Assembly (NCBI GenBank): GCA_025964695.1
Contig: JAOPYK010000051.1
Span: forward strand, 1-64,000
From: Streptosporangiaceae bacterium
Lineage (GTDB): Bacteria > Actinomycetota > Actinomycetes > Streptosporangiales > Streptosporangiaceae
Direction of reading: 5' to 3'
Length of the DNA: 64,000 nucleotides
The position numbers and the translations under genes are program-made. How positions within the stretch are numbered: position 1 is the first letter of the stretch; each line of letters starts with the position of its first letter. Under the pieces are notes generated by a model, which did not search any database, was not told the origin of the DNA, and saw only the letters and a program-made list of their open reading frames with translations. Shown here in pieces: positions 49,925 to 60,520 of the stretch.

Positions 49925-50866
49925 TCACATGCCGGCTCTCCGCTGGGGATCGGTGATCCCGCCCGGGCAGGCGAGTGCGGCGATGTCCCATCCGGCGCGG
50001 CGCGCACCGGCCTGGTAGGCGCTGTCGTAGAAGTCCAGTACGGCGGCGTGCGGGTCGGCCTCGGCCCGTGCGCCGTCGTAGGGAAGCACGGCCAGATGGC
50101 TGCCTCGCTGAGCGATCCACCGGGCCGCGCCTGGTACCAGGGGCTCGCTGTCCAGTCCCTCCGGCTCGGGAGCCGTATAGGAGTAGAAAGCGGGCTCGGG
50201 GAAGGCGTCGTCCCCGAACCAGAAACCGAAGCTGATCACCTCACGGGAGTAGGCCTCGCGGGTCACCGGGTCGACCTCGGCCGGCTGGTCGATCACCCGG
50301 TCGGAGAACCGGGTGCAGGCGATGTCAAAGGTGTGCCAGAAATGATGGACCGGGCTGATCTTGCCCGAAAAGCCCGAGGCGAACTCCTCCAGCACCAGGC
50401 CCACCTGGCTGAGAACCTGCCAGTAGCGGGTGACCATGGCGGGGTCGTAGACCGCGTGCTCGGTGTCGTCGGCGAACGGCCGGCCGGAGTCGGGCAGGTC
50501 GAACGGCCGGGGGATGTTCATGTCCACCTGGATGCCCAGCGTCTCCAGGGCCCGCATCGCCGCACGGTAGAAGGACGCCACCGACTGCCCGTACAGCGGA
50601 AACGACAGGTCCCTGCCGTCGACCACGGTGACGACCAGCCGATGGCCGACGAAGTCGAAGTCGATCGTGAAGATCGGGTTACCGTCCGTCTGTCCCATCG
50701 GCCGTGTGGTGAGCCCTCGCCCGGTGAGATGGAACGGCACGTTCCACCAGTGGTTGCGACGGACCCCGGCCGCGAGCCTGATCTTGCCTATCACCTGGGC
50801 GAAACGGTGCAGCGTGGACTTGGTGTCCTGCCATTCGGCCAGCGGCACCGCGGGAAACAGCTCCAT
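49925..50866 (-). CDS. DUF5996-family protein
   Basis: A 313-residue cytosolic protein. The family start is clear: LPxAxW as VPLAEWQDTKSTLHRFAQVI (about 7-26), GKIRLA, NHWWNVPFHLTGRGLTTRPM (about 38-57). Later conserved blocks are VHHFWHTFDIACTRFSDR, EVISFGFWFGD and PGAARWIA. DUF5996 is uncharacterised; the His/Trp-rich sites suggest ligand or metal binding. The ATG at 50866 begins the conserved block; the GAGAGGGAAC upstream is a fair ribosome-binding site. It stands alone. Confidence 0.82.
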   Translation of the reverse strand: MELFPAVPLAEWQDTKSTLHRFAQVIGKIRLAAGVRRNHWWNVPFHLTGRGLTTRPMGQTDGNPIFTIDFDFVGHRLVVTVVDGRDLSFPLYGQSVASFYRAAMRALETLGIQVDMNIPRPFDLPDSGRPFADDTEHAVYDPAMVTRYWQVLSQVGLVLEEFASGFSGKISPVHHFWHTFDIACTRFSDRVIDQPAEVDPVTREAYSREVISFGFWFGDDAFPEPAFYSYTAPEPEGLDSEPLVPGAARWIAQRGSHLAVLPYDGARAEADPHAAVLDFYDSAYQAGARRAGWDIAALACPGGITDPQRRAGM

Positions 50867-51175
50867 GAGACATCAGTTCCCTCTCCTGTCACGTCCAAGA
50901 CCACCGCCCGGCCGTCCGACGACAAAGACACGGCCCCATCCTGAACGACGGTGACACGGCCAGGTTCAGATGAGCTCCACGCCGATGACACAGGTGTCGT
51001 CGGCGGTATCGGCGTTGCTGTGCGTCAGCAGGTGGTGACCGGCGATGTCACCGACGCGTTGACGCTACCTGAGAATCACAGCAGTGAACCGGTGGCGCCA
51101 TCACCGGGCTCAGTCGGCGGGATCAGCCGAGGGGGCCGGTTGGTTGGACACCGGCCGGGCGGGCAGGACCAAGGC
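50867..51175. other. Intergenic stretch, no recognisable gene
   Basis: About 310 bases between divergently placed genes. It must contain promoters for the DUF5996 gene and the Ala-rich protein gene. I see no clear inverted repeats. Confidence 0.4.
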
Positions 51176-51562
51176 ATGGCGAGCCCCGCGGAAGACCGCA
51201 ACAAGCTGGCCGAACAGCGCCGCCTGCTCGCCCGCCGGCGCGCCGCGCAGGCCGGTGCGCGAGCTGTCCAGGCCGCCCGGCGGCGGACCGAGCTCGCCCA
51301 GGACGGCGCCGCCGAACCGCCCGCGACCGCCGAGCGGGCAGAACAGGCCATCGAGCACGCCCGGCAGGCCGGCGAACGGGCCAAGGAAGCCCTCGGACTC
51401 GCCTCCGCCGGCTTTGCACTCGCCGCCACCGCCCATCGGCGCGTGGCCCAGACCTACGACAGACTCGCCGACGCCGGCGGTGCCGACACCCAGCGCCACC
51501 GCGACCGAGCCGAAGCGCACCGCCGGGCCGCGATCGCCGACCAGCGACTGGCCGACGGATAA
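51176..51562 (+). CDS. Ala/Arg-rich helical protein of unknown function
   Basis: A 128-residue protein, almost wholly helical and Ala/Arg/Glu-rich (AEQRRLLARRRAAQAGARAV, about 12-31; AIEHARQAGERAKEAL; HRDRAEAHRRAAIADQRLA). It is probably a coiled coil or a helical bundle. It has no Cys and no membrane segment. The ATG at 51176 follows CAGGACC; the frame is open upstream to 50951. Similar short proteins occur near STAS/ANTAR signalling genes in actinomycetes, but I cannot assign a family. Its 3' end converges on the CheR-PAS gene, 27 bases away. Confidence 0.6.
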   Translation: MASPAEDRNKLAEQRRLLARRRAAQAGARAVQAARRRTELAQDGAAEPPATAERAEQAIEHARQAGERAKEALGLASAGFALAATAHRRVAQTYDRLADAGGADTQRHRDRAEAHRRAAIADQRLADG

Positions 51563-51589
51563 CGGCCGGTCAGCTGTACCTGACGGCGG

Positions 51590-53449
51590 TCAGGTGGCCG
51601 GTACCGCGGCATCGGTATGGTTCATCATGAGGATGACCCCCCGGATCCCGCGGCCGTCGCGCAGCAGCGAGGAGTCCACCCGCAGCCGGATCTCCCGCCC
51701 GCGCCGGTTGATCGCCTCGATCGAGACGGCGGACTTGGCCGGCAGTTCCTCACTCAGCGTCCGCTGGATCACGGGAATCAGTTCCTTCGAGGGCAGACCG
51801 ATGTCCAGGGCCAGAAGGTGCCGTCCGGTGGCCTCATCGGCCCGCAGGCCCCACAGGTCCTCGGAACCCGGGCTCCAGACGCTGACCCGCAGCTCGACGT
51901 CGACCACGATGACGGCTGTTCCCAGGCTCTGCAGCACTGACGCGAGGAAGGCGTTGGTGCCGTGGAGTTCGTCGGTGCGGGTGCGCAGCGCGTCGTTGAT
52001 CTCCTGAAGCTCGTCGTTGGTGGACTGGAGCTCCTCGTTCATGGTCTCCAGCTCCTCGTTGGTCGACTGGAGCTCCTCGTTGGTGGTCTCCAGCTCCTCG
52101 TTCGTGGACTGGAGCTCCTCGTTGGTGGTCTCCAGCTCCTCGTTGAGCGACTGCAGTTCCTGGTAGGCCCGCTCCAGCTCCTCGTTGGCGTGCTCGAGCT
52201 CCGCGCGGAGCCGGTTGTAACGGGTGACCTCGGTGAAACTGATGCTGACGCCGATCAGCGGACCGTCGTCATCGCACAGTGGGACCACCGAGACGTCGTA
52301 CACAGTGGCGCCGCCCCCGCCGGGCCGCTGCCATTCCACGCTCTGCAGTTCCACCGGGCGTACCTCCCGCTTGGCCCGGTCGATCAGGGAGCGCAGCTCG
52401 ACAGGACGGTAGGACACCTCCAGATCCTGGAACGGACGGCCGACGTCCGTCGCGCGGAAGCCGAACAGCGTCTCGGCGCGCGAGTTGGCCATCGCCAGCT
52501 TGTCCTCGGCGTCCACGGCGAGCTGGGCCACCGGCCCCGCGGCCAGGACGGCGGCGCGCAACCGCGTCACCGGCGAGCCGTTGTCGGCGGGATACTCGTC
52601 GGCCCGGCGGGTGATCACCGGGGTGGTCCGTGGGATCTTGCAGAACAGGCGCTTGCGCAGGTCGACGGGCTCGAACCGGTCGACGTGGTTCATGAGCATC
52701 TCGGCCTTGCCGAGAAAGACGTACCCGGGGTCGGACAGCGCGAAATGCAGGCGGCGCAGGATGGTCGCCTGGGTCTCGGCATTGAAGTACATGAGGGTGT
52801 TGCGCACCGTCAGCAGGTCGACCCGGGAGATGGGCGCGTCCTTGGTGAGGTCGTTCCGCCCGAAGATGACCTGGCGTCTGAGGTCCCTGCGGAAGGTATG
52901 GCGGCCACCACCGGACTCGAAGTACTTCTCCCGGAACCCGGGGGGCAGATCACTCAGCCGGCGTTCTTCGTAGACGCCGGCGCGTGCCACCTGCAGGGCC
53001 TTCTCATCAAGGTCGGTGGCGTAGATCTTCACGCGTGCGCGGAACTCGTCGACGCCGAGTTCCTCGACCAGGATCATCGCGAGCGTGTACGCCTCCTCTC
53101 CGGTGGCGCAGCCGGCGCTCCAGATCCTGAGGCCCGCGCCCGGCGGCTTGGCGGAAAGGATCTCGGGGACGACCCTCTCGCGCAGCACGTCCCAGGCCGA
53201 CCGGTCCCGGAAGAACGAGGTGACGTTGATGAGCAGGCTGTCGAACAGGTGCCCGTACTCCTCCGGTTGCACCTCGAGATGGTCCCGGTATTCGGCATAG
53301 GACGAGACCCCGACCGCGTTCATCCGACGTGCGATCCGGCGCACCAGCGTCGGGCGCTTGTAGCCCATGAAGTCGATGCCACGCGTCTCCTTGAGGAGAA
53401 CGAGCAGCCTCTCCAGCTCCGCCTGATCATGCTCAAGCTCTGTGCCCAC
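51590..53449 (-). CDS. CheR-type methyltransferase with PAS domains and coiled coil
   Basis: A 619-residue cytosolic protein. CheR N domain (about 10-70), CheR SAM domain (about 80-275) with IWSAGCATGEEAYTLAMIL (SAM loop), IYATDLDEKAL and LLTVRNTLMYFN. A first PAS (about 300-410), a coiled coil (about 420-500) of EELETTNEELQSTN repeats, and a second PAS (about 505-615). CheR normally methylates chemoreceptor glutamates; with PAS domains and the linked CheB it probably modulates another signalling protein. In the VRNTL motif the usual CRNxLIYF reads VRNTLMYF. The GTG at 53449 has GAAGG upstream. Confidence 0.9.
   Translation of the reverse strand: MGTELEHDQAELERLLVLLKETRGIDFMGYKRPTLVRRIARRMNAVGVSSYAEYRDHLEVQPEEYGHLFDSLLINVTSFFRDRSAWDVLRERVVPEILSAKPPGAGLRIWSAGCATGEEAYTLAMILVEELGVDEFRARVKIYATDLDEKALQVARAGVYEERRLSDLPPGFREKYFESGGGRHTFRRDLRRQVIFGRNDLTKDAPISRVDLLTVRNTLMYFNAETQATILRRLHFALSDPGYVFLGKAEMLMNHVDRFEPVDLRKRLFCKIPRTTPVITRRADEYPADNGSPVTRLRAAVLAAGPVAQLAVDAEDKLAMANSRAETLFGFRATDVGRPFQDLEVSYRPVELRSLIDRAKREVRPVELQSVEWQRPGGGGATVYDVSVVPLCDDDGPLIGVSISFTEVTRYNRLRAELEHANEELERAYQELQSLNEELETTNEELQSTNEELETTNEELQSTNEELETMNEELQSTNDELQEINDALRTRTDELHGTNAFLASVLQSLGTAVIVVDVELRVSVWSPGSEDLWGLRADEATGRHLLALDIGLPSKELIPVIQRTLSEELPAKSAVSIEAINRRGREIRLRVDSSLLRDGRGIRGVILMMNHTDAAVPAT
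52023..52148. repeat. 42-bp tandem repeats coding for the coiled coil
   Basis: Three near-identical 42-base units start at 52023, 52065 and 52107, with partial units on both sides. Each encodes 14 residues (EELQSTNEELETTN on the minus strand), two heptads. Such repeats can expand or contract by slippage, which would change coiled-coil length without breaking the frame. Confidence 0.85.
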
Positions 53450-53525
53450 CTTCAGAGCCTAGGCGCGGACCGGCCCAGAGCGAACACGAAAAGCCACTGG
53501 TTCCTCACAATTCACTACCGCTTCC

Positions 53526-54221
53526 CTACCACTCCCTACGACCGGGGACGGGCCCGGGAGGGACGTCTTCGGCCGTGACCGGCGGATGCAGTAGTTCCTG
53601 CACTCGGCGCTCGATCTCGGGAGCGAGCGCCCCCCGCCCTTCCTGTACGGAAAGCCTCGTCTGCCTGCCGAGATAGGCCGCGATCTCGTCGACGTTCGCC
53701 ACGAAGGCATCGCGGGTGAGCGCGATCGCCGCTCTGGGCATCCCCTCGTATCCCGCCTCCGCCAGATCCTGGACCGCGACGAGTCCGCCCGCCTCCTCGA
53801 TGGCGGCGCAACCCGCGGATCCGTCGTCGAGTGCCCCGCTGAGCACGACACCGATGACCCCCGGCCCGCGCGCCACCGCCGCGCTGAAGAACAGCGGGTC
53901 GGCCGCGGGCCGTACGCCTTTCTGGCGCGGAGCCGGGGAAAGCCGCACAAGGTCCCCGTCCAGCATCAGATGCCGGTTGGGCGGTGCGACCAGGACGCGC
54001 CCCGGCTCGGGCCGCTGCCCGTCCGTCGCGAAGTCCACCGGCAACCGGCTCGAGCGCCCGAGGACCCGCGCCAGCGAGCTGCCGCCGGAGGCGGGCAGGT
54101 GCATGACCACCAGAAGTGCGGCTGGCAGGTCGGCGGGGAGCGTCGCGAACAGCCGTTGCAGTGCGGTGACGCCGCCCGCCGACGCCGCGATGGTGACGAG
54201 ATCGCGGATTCTAGTCGTCAT
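53526..54221 (-). CDS. CheB-type methylesterase domain protein (no receiver)
   Basis: A 231-residue protein with the CheB catalytic domain only. The catalytic Ser is in IAASAGGVTAL (Ser14), His in VVMHLPAS (about 41) and Asp in LSGALDDGSAG (about 133-137). It lacks the receiver domain that normally gates CheB, as in fused CheB-CheR-PAS proteins. Here it is split and placed 77 bases before the CheR-PAS gene. The ATG at 54221 begins the family-like MTTRIRDLVTIAAS; the ribosome-binding site is modest. No MCP, CheA or CheW is near. Confidence 0.9.
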   Translation of the reverse strand: MTTRIRDLVTIAASAGGVTALQRLFATLPADLPAALLVVMHLPASGGSSLARVLGRSSRLPVDFATDGQRPEPGRVLVAPPNRHLMLDGDLVRLSPAPRQKGVRPAADPLFFSAAVARGPGVIGVVLSGALDDGSAGCAAIEEAGGLVAVQDLAEAGYEGMPRAAIALTRDAFVANVDEIAAYLGRQTRLSVQEGRGALAPEIERRVQELLHPPVTAEDVPPGPVPGRREW

Positions 54222-54320
54222 GGGATGCACCCACCTGCTCAGCACAGCGGACCCTGGCCTTCAGCGTAGCCCTCGATGACGAGCCGGCTCTCCCACTCCG
54301 CGGACTCGTCTCATAGCGGG

Positions 54321-54410
54321 CTACACGGGGGCGATCCGGCGGCGGCGGAGGAGGCAGAACTCGTTCCCCTCGGGGTCGGCGAGGACGTACCAGGATTCCT
54401 CGCCGGTCTG
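54321..54410 (-). pseudogene. C-terminal scrap of a VOC/glyoxalase-like protein
   Basis: The minus strand reads GEESWYVLADPEGNEFCLLR followed by RRRIAPV and a stop. WYVLADPEGNEFCLL is the last strand of actinobacterial VOC-family proteins. The rest is absent, so about 25-30 residues survive after the beta-helix gene. Confidence 0.7.
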
Positions 54411-54460
54411 GCCCGCCCCATGCGGGCTTCCTGCCGCCCAGGACGATCGCCGCCCCAAGG

Positions 54461-55645
54461 TCATCCGAGCGTGGAGGAGCTCACCGCCGGGTTGCGGGCA
54501 CCACGGAAGAAGATGCCCCGGTAGCCGTTCGTCTCGAAGCCCGCACTGGGGTTGTGGCGCAGCGTCGAGCCCTCGATGCTCATCGTCCCGGTCAGGTCGT
54601 TGCTGACGAAGAAGACGGCACCACCGCCCTCGTTGGCGTGGTTGTTCTCGATGATCGAGCCGGCGATCCGCACGGTGAACCGGTTGCCGTCGGTGTATAT
54701 CGCTCCGCCGCTGCCACCACCCGAGGTACCGCCGCGCGCCGGGTTGGCACCTGTGCCGATCGCCCTGTTGTAGCTCAGGACGCTGTTCAGCATGACCCAG
54801 GACACCCCGATGCTGCTCAGCGCTCCGCCGTTGGCGCACACGCCGCCCAGGCCCGCGGCGCCGCCGAAGGTGCTGTTGACTATGTAGACCGGCAGTCCGT
54901 GTGACTGGTCCAGCACCCGGATGGCCGCACCGCCCAGGTCCGGGCCGGTGGCATCGCAGCGGTTCCGGACGAACCGGGCGTTGAACACATTGAGCCGGCC
55001 ACCGCGCACGAAGATGGCGCCGCCGCCTCCCCCATCGACCCGCTGGCCAGTGGCGTCGCCGTCGGCGAACGTCAGGTTCTGGACCGTCAGCCGGGGATGG
55101 TCCTGGTCGTTGCAGTGCGAGGTGGTCCATCCCTGAGCGCGATCGCAGGTGTTCATGTAGAGGATCCGCCGCTTGCCGCCGCCGCTGAGGGTGACCTTGC
55201 CGCCACCGTCCAGCACGGTCCGCGGCCCGCTCGCGTTACGGATCTTCGCCGTGGCCGTCATGGTGATGGTCACCGGGCCGCGACCACAGGAAAAGGTGAT
55301 GACACCACCCGCGGCTACCGCCGCGACCACCGCCTGTGACGTACAGCTCGCCGCCGTACCCTTTCCGATCACGCGCGTCGGATGCGCGGTGTCGGCCGCC
55401 CGCGCCGCGGCCGGCACGGAGGCGTGACCCTTCGGGTTGCCCGCTGCCGGTGGCGGCTTCCGGACCCGGGTCCGGGTCGGAGCCGGGCTCGGGCTGGAGG
55501 GCGGTGACTCGGAGCCGGCGAGACCCGCGCTGGACGGCACGGTCACCGGCGGTCCCGCGGTACGGCCTGCCGACCCGCAGGCCGACAGGGCCAGACACGA
55601 CACCAGGGCGACGACACCCGCCTCGAACCCACGCACGAATCGCAC
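54461..55645 (-). CDS. Right-handed beta-helix lipoprotein
   Basis: A 394-residue lipoprotein (lipobox LALSAC-GS, Cys about 23). After a Pro/Ser linker (about 35-75), residues 100-390 form a parallel beta-helix with repeating turns: ITFSCGRGPVTITMTATAKI, LTVQNLTFADGDA, GGAIFVRGGRLNVFNARFVR, GGAIYTDGNRFTVRIAGSII, GGAVFFVSNDLTGTMSIEGS. The GGAI/GGAV turns resemble polymorphic outer-membrane (Pmp-like)/CSLREA repeats and pectate-lyase-like folds. It may bind or cut a polysaccharide. The GTG at 55645 is used although its ribosome-binding site is weak. No catalytic residues can be named. Confidence 0.8.
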   Translation of the reverse strand: MRFVRGFEAGVVALVSCLALSACGSAGRTAGPPVTVPSSAGLAGSESPPSSPSPAPTRTRVRKPPPAAGNPKGHASVPAAARAADTAHPTRVIGKGTAASCTSQAVVAAVAAGGVITFSCGRGPVTITMTATAKIRNASGPRTVLDGGGKVTLSGGGKRRILYMNTCDRAQGWTTSHCNDQDHPRLTVQNLTFADGDATGQRVDGGGGGAIFVRGGRLNVFNARFVRNRCDATGPDLGGAAIRVLDQSHGLPVYIVNSTFGGAAGLGGVCANGGALSSIGVSWVMLNSVLSYNRAIGTGANPARGGTSGGGSGGAIYTDGNRFTVRIAGSIIENNHANEGGGAVFFVSNDLTGTMSIEGSTLRHNPSAGFETNGYRGIFFRGARNPAVSSSTLG

Positions 55646-55821
55646 CGCCCGATGTTAACTCCGGCGACACCGGCCCCATTGCCGCCTCGGCGGAGTTCGT
55701 CCTGAATCAGGAGTTCATGCCGAAGAGGAGGGAACCGTGCCATGAGTCCTGCTCCGCATCGTGCGGTTGAATGCTCGAGACCGAGTGCGGACGTTGCGCC
55801 GGGGTCAGGAGAGGCTCCGCG

Positions 55822-57726
<1,905 letters not shown>

Positions 57727-58082
57727 GCTCTATCACCCTCTGCGCTCAACGTGGCGAACACGACAGGACCCTACTCAACGCCGGACCGTAGAACCGCAGC
57801 ACAAGCCGCATGTTTCAGGCGCCGTTTCCGGTCACGGCCCGCCACTGGTGGCGGGGCGGCGGACGCCACGGGCCGCACCCGGCGGCACCGATCCGGGTCG
57901 ATCGCGGCGGCCCGCGCGCATCGTGCTCGCGGAGGCGGTACGGGGCGCGCGATCGCAGGCGGGTCGCGCCGCCGCTCGGGTGGGCCGAGGTGACCGGGCA
58001 TCCCCCTGCCCGCCCTCCGCCGCATTCTGATGCCGCCGATACAGTTCCGGAGGAAAGCGGAAGTACATATTGGAGGATGCAA
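57727..58082. other. Divergent gap between permease and SAM methyltransferase
   Basis: About 355 bases that hold both promoters. The part 57830-58020 is very GC-rich with open frames on both strands, but none resembles a protein family. No operator is apparent. Confidence 0.4.
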
Positions 58083-58946
58083 ATGTCCGGTGATTCCCGG
58101 CAGCCGTGGAAACTCCCGGTCTTCGGATCCGAGGAAGCCGGACGCATCCCCACCCAGCTGGATACGGACAAGCCGCACTCGGCCCGCATGTACGACTACT
58201 ACCTGGGCGGCAAGGACAACTTCAAGGCCGACCGGGAGACCGCCGAGATGGCGATGCGCAGCTGGACCGCGGTGCGCACCGCGGTGCGGGAGAACCGCGC
58301 CTTCCTCGGGCGCGGGGTCCGCTACCTGGTCGAAGAGGCCGGGGTCCGGCAGTTCCTCGACATCGGCACGGGCCTGCCCAGCGCCAACAACGTGCACGAG
58401 GTCGCCCAGGCCATCGACCCCGCCTGCCGGGTGGTCTACGTCGACAACGACCCCATCGTGCTCGCCCACGCGCACGCACTGCTCACCAGCACGCCGGAGG
58501 GCAGGACCGCCTACATCAACGCGGACCTGCGCAATGTAGAGGGCATTCTGGACGACCCGGTGGTACGCGGCACCCTCGACTTCGACCAGCCCATCGCGCT
58601 CGGGCTGGTGGCGATCCTGCACTTCCTGCCCGACGAGGACGACCCTCGCCGGATCGTGCGCACCCTGCTGGACGCACTCCCCGCCGGCAGCTACTTCATG
58701 GCCTCGCACGTCACCGCCGAGCACGACCCGGCCGGCGTGCACGGACTCGAGGAGACCTACCGCAAGGGCGGCGTTCCCGCCCAGGCCCGCGACGCGGCCG
58801 TCTTCGCCGAACTCGCGTTCACCGGGCTGGACCTCGTCGATCCGGGTGTGACCCTCGTGTCGGAGTGGCGGCCCGAGGGCGACGCCGCGCGGCCGCCGGT
58901 CGAAGAGGTCAACTGGTACGGCGGCATCGCCCGCAAGCCCTCCTGA
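58083..58946 (+). CDS. DUF574-type SAM-dependent methyltransferase
   Basis: A 287-residue protein of the actinobacterial SAM methyltransferase family formerly DUF574 (Methyltransf_19). Hallmarks: DTDKPHSARMYDYYLGGKDN (about 25-44), NRAFLGRGVRYLVEEAGVRQ, FLDIGTGLPSANNVHEVAQ (SAM loop, about 93-111), RVVYVDNDPIVLAHA and ILHFLPDEDDP. These are numerous in filamentous actinomycetes, often tens per genome, with no known substrate. The second ATG (58083) is preferred since GGAGG is then correctly spaced. It may form a separate transcript. Confidence 0.93.
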   Translation: MSGDSRQPWKLPVFGSEEAGRIPTQLDTDKPHSARMYDYYLGGKDNFKADRETAEMAMRSWTAVRTAVRENRAFLGRGVRYLVEEAGVRQFLDIGTGLPSANNVHEVAQAIDPACRVVYVDNDPIVLAHAHALLTSTPEGRTAYINADLRNVEGILDDPVVRGTLDFDQPIALGLVAILHFLPDEDDPRRIVRTLLDALPAGSYFMASHVTAEHDPAGVHGLEETYRKGGVPAQARDAAVFAELAFTGLDLVDPGVTLVSEWRPEGDAARPPVEEVNWYGGIARKPS

Positions 58947-59359
58947 CCCGGCGGGCGTCCCAACGGGCTGTGCCGAGGACGCACCCGCCCGCCGACCGGA
59001 TCGCCGGGTGCGTCGATGGACTCTGGCCCGTCTGCCCGGAGCGAGAGCGGCTGCCGTGGAAGCCGGATCCGCGGTCCGGAGGGGTGGCCGCCGGACCCGG
59101 CCGAGCTCCCGGGTGCCGCGCCTGAGGGATTGGCCCGACTATCGCCCAAGCTGTGACCGCCGGTATCAGAGCCTTCCGCGTAGTTTGTGCGGCCCGGTTG
59201 TGACCGGGCTTACAACGGGACCACCGCGCAACACGCCGCCACCGGCGAGATGCCGGCGGCGGCCGGCCCGGCAGGTGATCAATGCCGACTCGCGGGTAGC
59301 CTGCAATGCGGACTGCATCGGAGTTCTTCAGGCTCGTCGACGATCGAGGTGAGGATGCG
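58947..59359. other. Intergenic stretch before the MEDS gene
   Basis: About 410 bases. A near-perfect 12-bp hairpin (GCCGCCACCGGC/GCCGGCGGCGGC, 59235-59263) is the only structure; it may terminate transcripts from the methyltransferase. The rest should hold the promoter for the uORF/MEDS gene. Confidence 0.45.
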
Positions 59360-59386
59360 ATGAATACGGGGATGGCTCCTGGATGA
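59360..59386 (+). CDS. Eight-codon upstream ORF overlapping the MEDS gene
   Basis: ATG, then NTGMAPG and a TGA. GAGGTGAGG lies about four bases before this ATG, which is a far better ribosome-binding site than that of the MEDS gene (CCTGG). Its stop overlaps the MEDS start in ATGA. Ribosomes should translate it and re-initiate at the MEDS gene. It is a likely translational coupling leader. Confidence 0.5.
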   Translation: MNTGMAPG

Positions 59387-60387
59387 GGCTCGTCGATCCG
59401 TTTGTGCATCCCGCGGTGCTGTATCGCGGGGAAGCGGAGTACGTGACCGCCCTGGTTCCGTTCATCCGAGCCGGCCTGGAGGCCGGGGACCCGGTCGCGG
59501 TCGCCGTGCCGGGGCCGAGGCTGAGACTGCTGCGTGACGCGCTCCGCGCGATCGGCCCGGTGACGGGTGAGGCCGAGAACCCGGCGGATCAGGTCCAGTG
59601 GATCGACATGACGGTGGCGGGCCGGAACCCCGGACGTATCATTCCCGGCGTCCTGCGGGCGTTCGCAGACTCTCATCCGGACGCCGGCCGGATACGCATC
59701 ATCGGTGAGCCGATCTGGCCGGGCCGCAGCCTGGTGGAGTACCCAGCGTGTGTCCACCACGAGGCGTTGATCAACCTCGCCTTCGCCGGTCGTGCGGTTT
59801 CGATCTTGTGCCCCTATGACGCGGCAGGCCTCGACCCGATCGCTCTGACCGATGCAGCCGCCACTCATCCCCTCCTGATCGACAACGGCGAGGAACAGGC
59901 CAGCGCGGCCTACGCGCCCGAAAAGATGATTGACGAGTGCAACCTGCCTCTCGACCACCTCGATGCGGACGACGTCGCCACGCTCGACTTCGACGCCGGA
60001 AATCTCGCCCAGGCCCGCGCTTTCGCCGCCGAGCACGCCGCCCGTCTCGGCCTGCCGACGGACCGGGTCCTCGACCTCGAGGTCGCCGTGAACGAGCTGG
60101 CCGCTAACTCGCTGGTCCACGGCGGCGGCCGTGGCACCCTGCGGGTCTGGGCCGAGGACGCACATCTGCTGTGCCAGGTCGATGACGGTGGTCACCTCGA
60201 CGATCCGCTGGCCGGACGGCTGCCGGTCGGCCTCGGCTCCGACGGTGGACGCGGGCTGCTGCTCGTCCACCACATCGCCGACCTCGTCCGGGTGCACACC
60301 ACCCCAGGCAGCGCCACCTTCCGGCTGTACTTCGCCCTCGGCACCGACGCGCCGGCCGGCAGCCTCGCCCTCAGCGACCACCGCTGA
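59383..60387 (+). CDS. MEDS domain and HATPase anti-sigma regulator-type protein
   Basis: A 334-residue protein. Residues 8-160 are a MEDS domain (HPAVLYRGEAEYVTALVPFI, GRNPGRIIPGVLRAF, IIGEPIWPGRSLVEYPACVH), found with signal-transduction kinases. Residues 185-325 are an RsbW/HATPase_c fold: VLDLEVAVNELAANSLVHGG (N-box, about 228-247) and GSDGGRGLLLVHHIADLVRV (G-boxes). It has no His phospho-box, so it is more like a Ser-kinase anti-sigma factor than a sensor kinase. Partners may include the STAS protein at 37366. It overlaps a tiny upstream ORF. The following amidohydrolase gene starts 133 bases later. Confidence 0.88.
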   Translation: MRLVDPFVHPAVLYRGEAEYVTALVPFIRAGLEAGDPVAVAVPGPRLRLLRDALRAIGPVTGEAENPADQVQWIDMTVAGRNPGRIIPGVLRAFADSHPDAGRIRIIGEPIWPGRSLVEYPACVHHEALINLAFAGRAVSILCPYDAAGLDPIALTDAAATHPLLIDNGEEQASAAYAPEKMIDECNLPLDHLDADDVATLDFDAGNLAQARAFAAEHAARLGLPTDRVLDLEVAVNELAANSLVHGGGRGTLRVWAEDAHLLCQVDDGGHLDDPLAGRLPVGLGSDGGRGLLLVHHIADLVRVHTTPGSATFRLYFALGTDAPAGSLALSDHR

Positions 60388-60520
60388 GCCCGAGCTTCCC
60401 GACAGCGACCGGCAGCCCCGTACACCCGAGGCCGATGCGATCACGCCTGCCATGGATGATGCTGTGGCCTGGCCTTTCCGCCGGCGAACGAACTCACCAG
60501 AGCACAGGAGCACACCGCAC

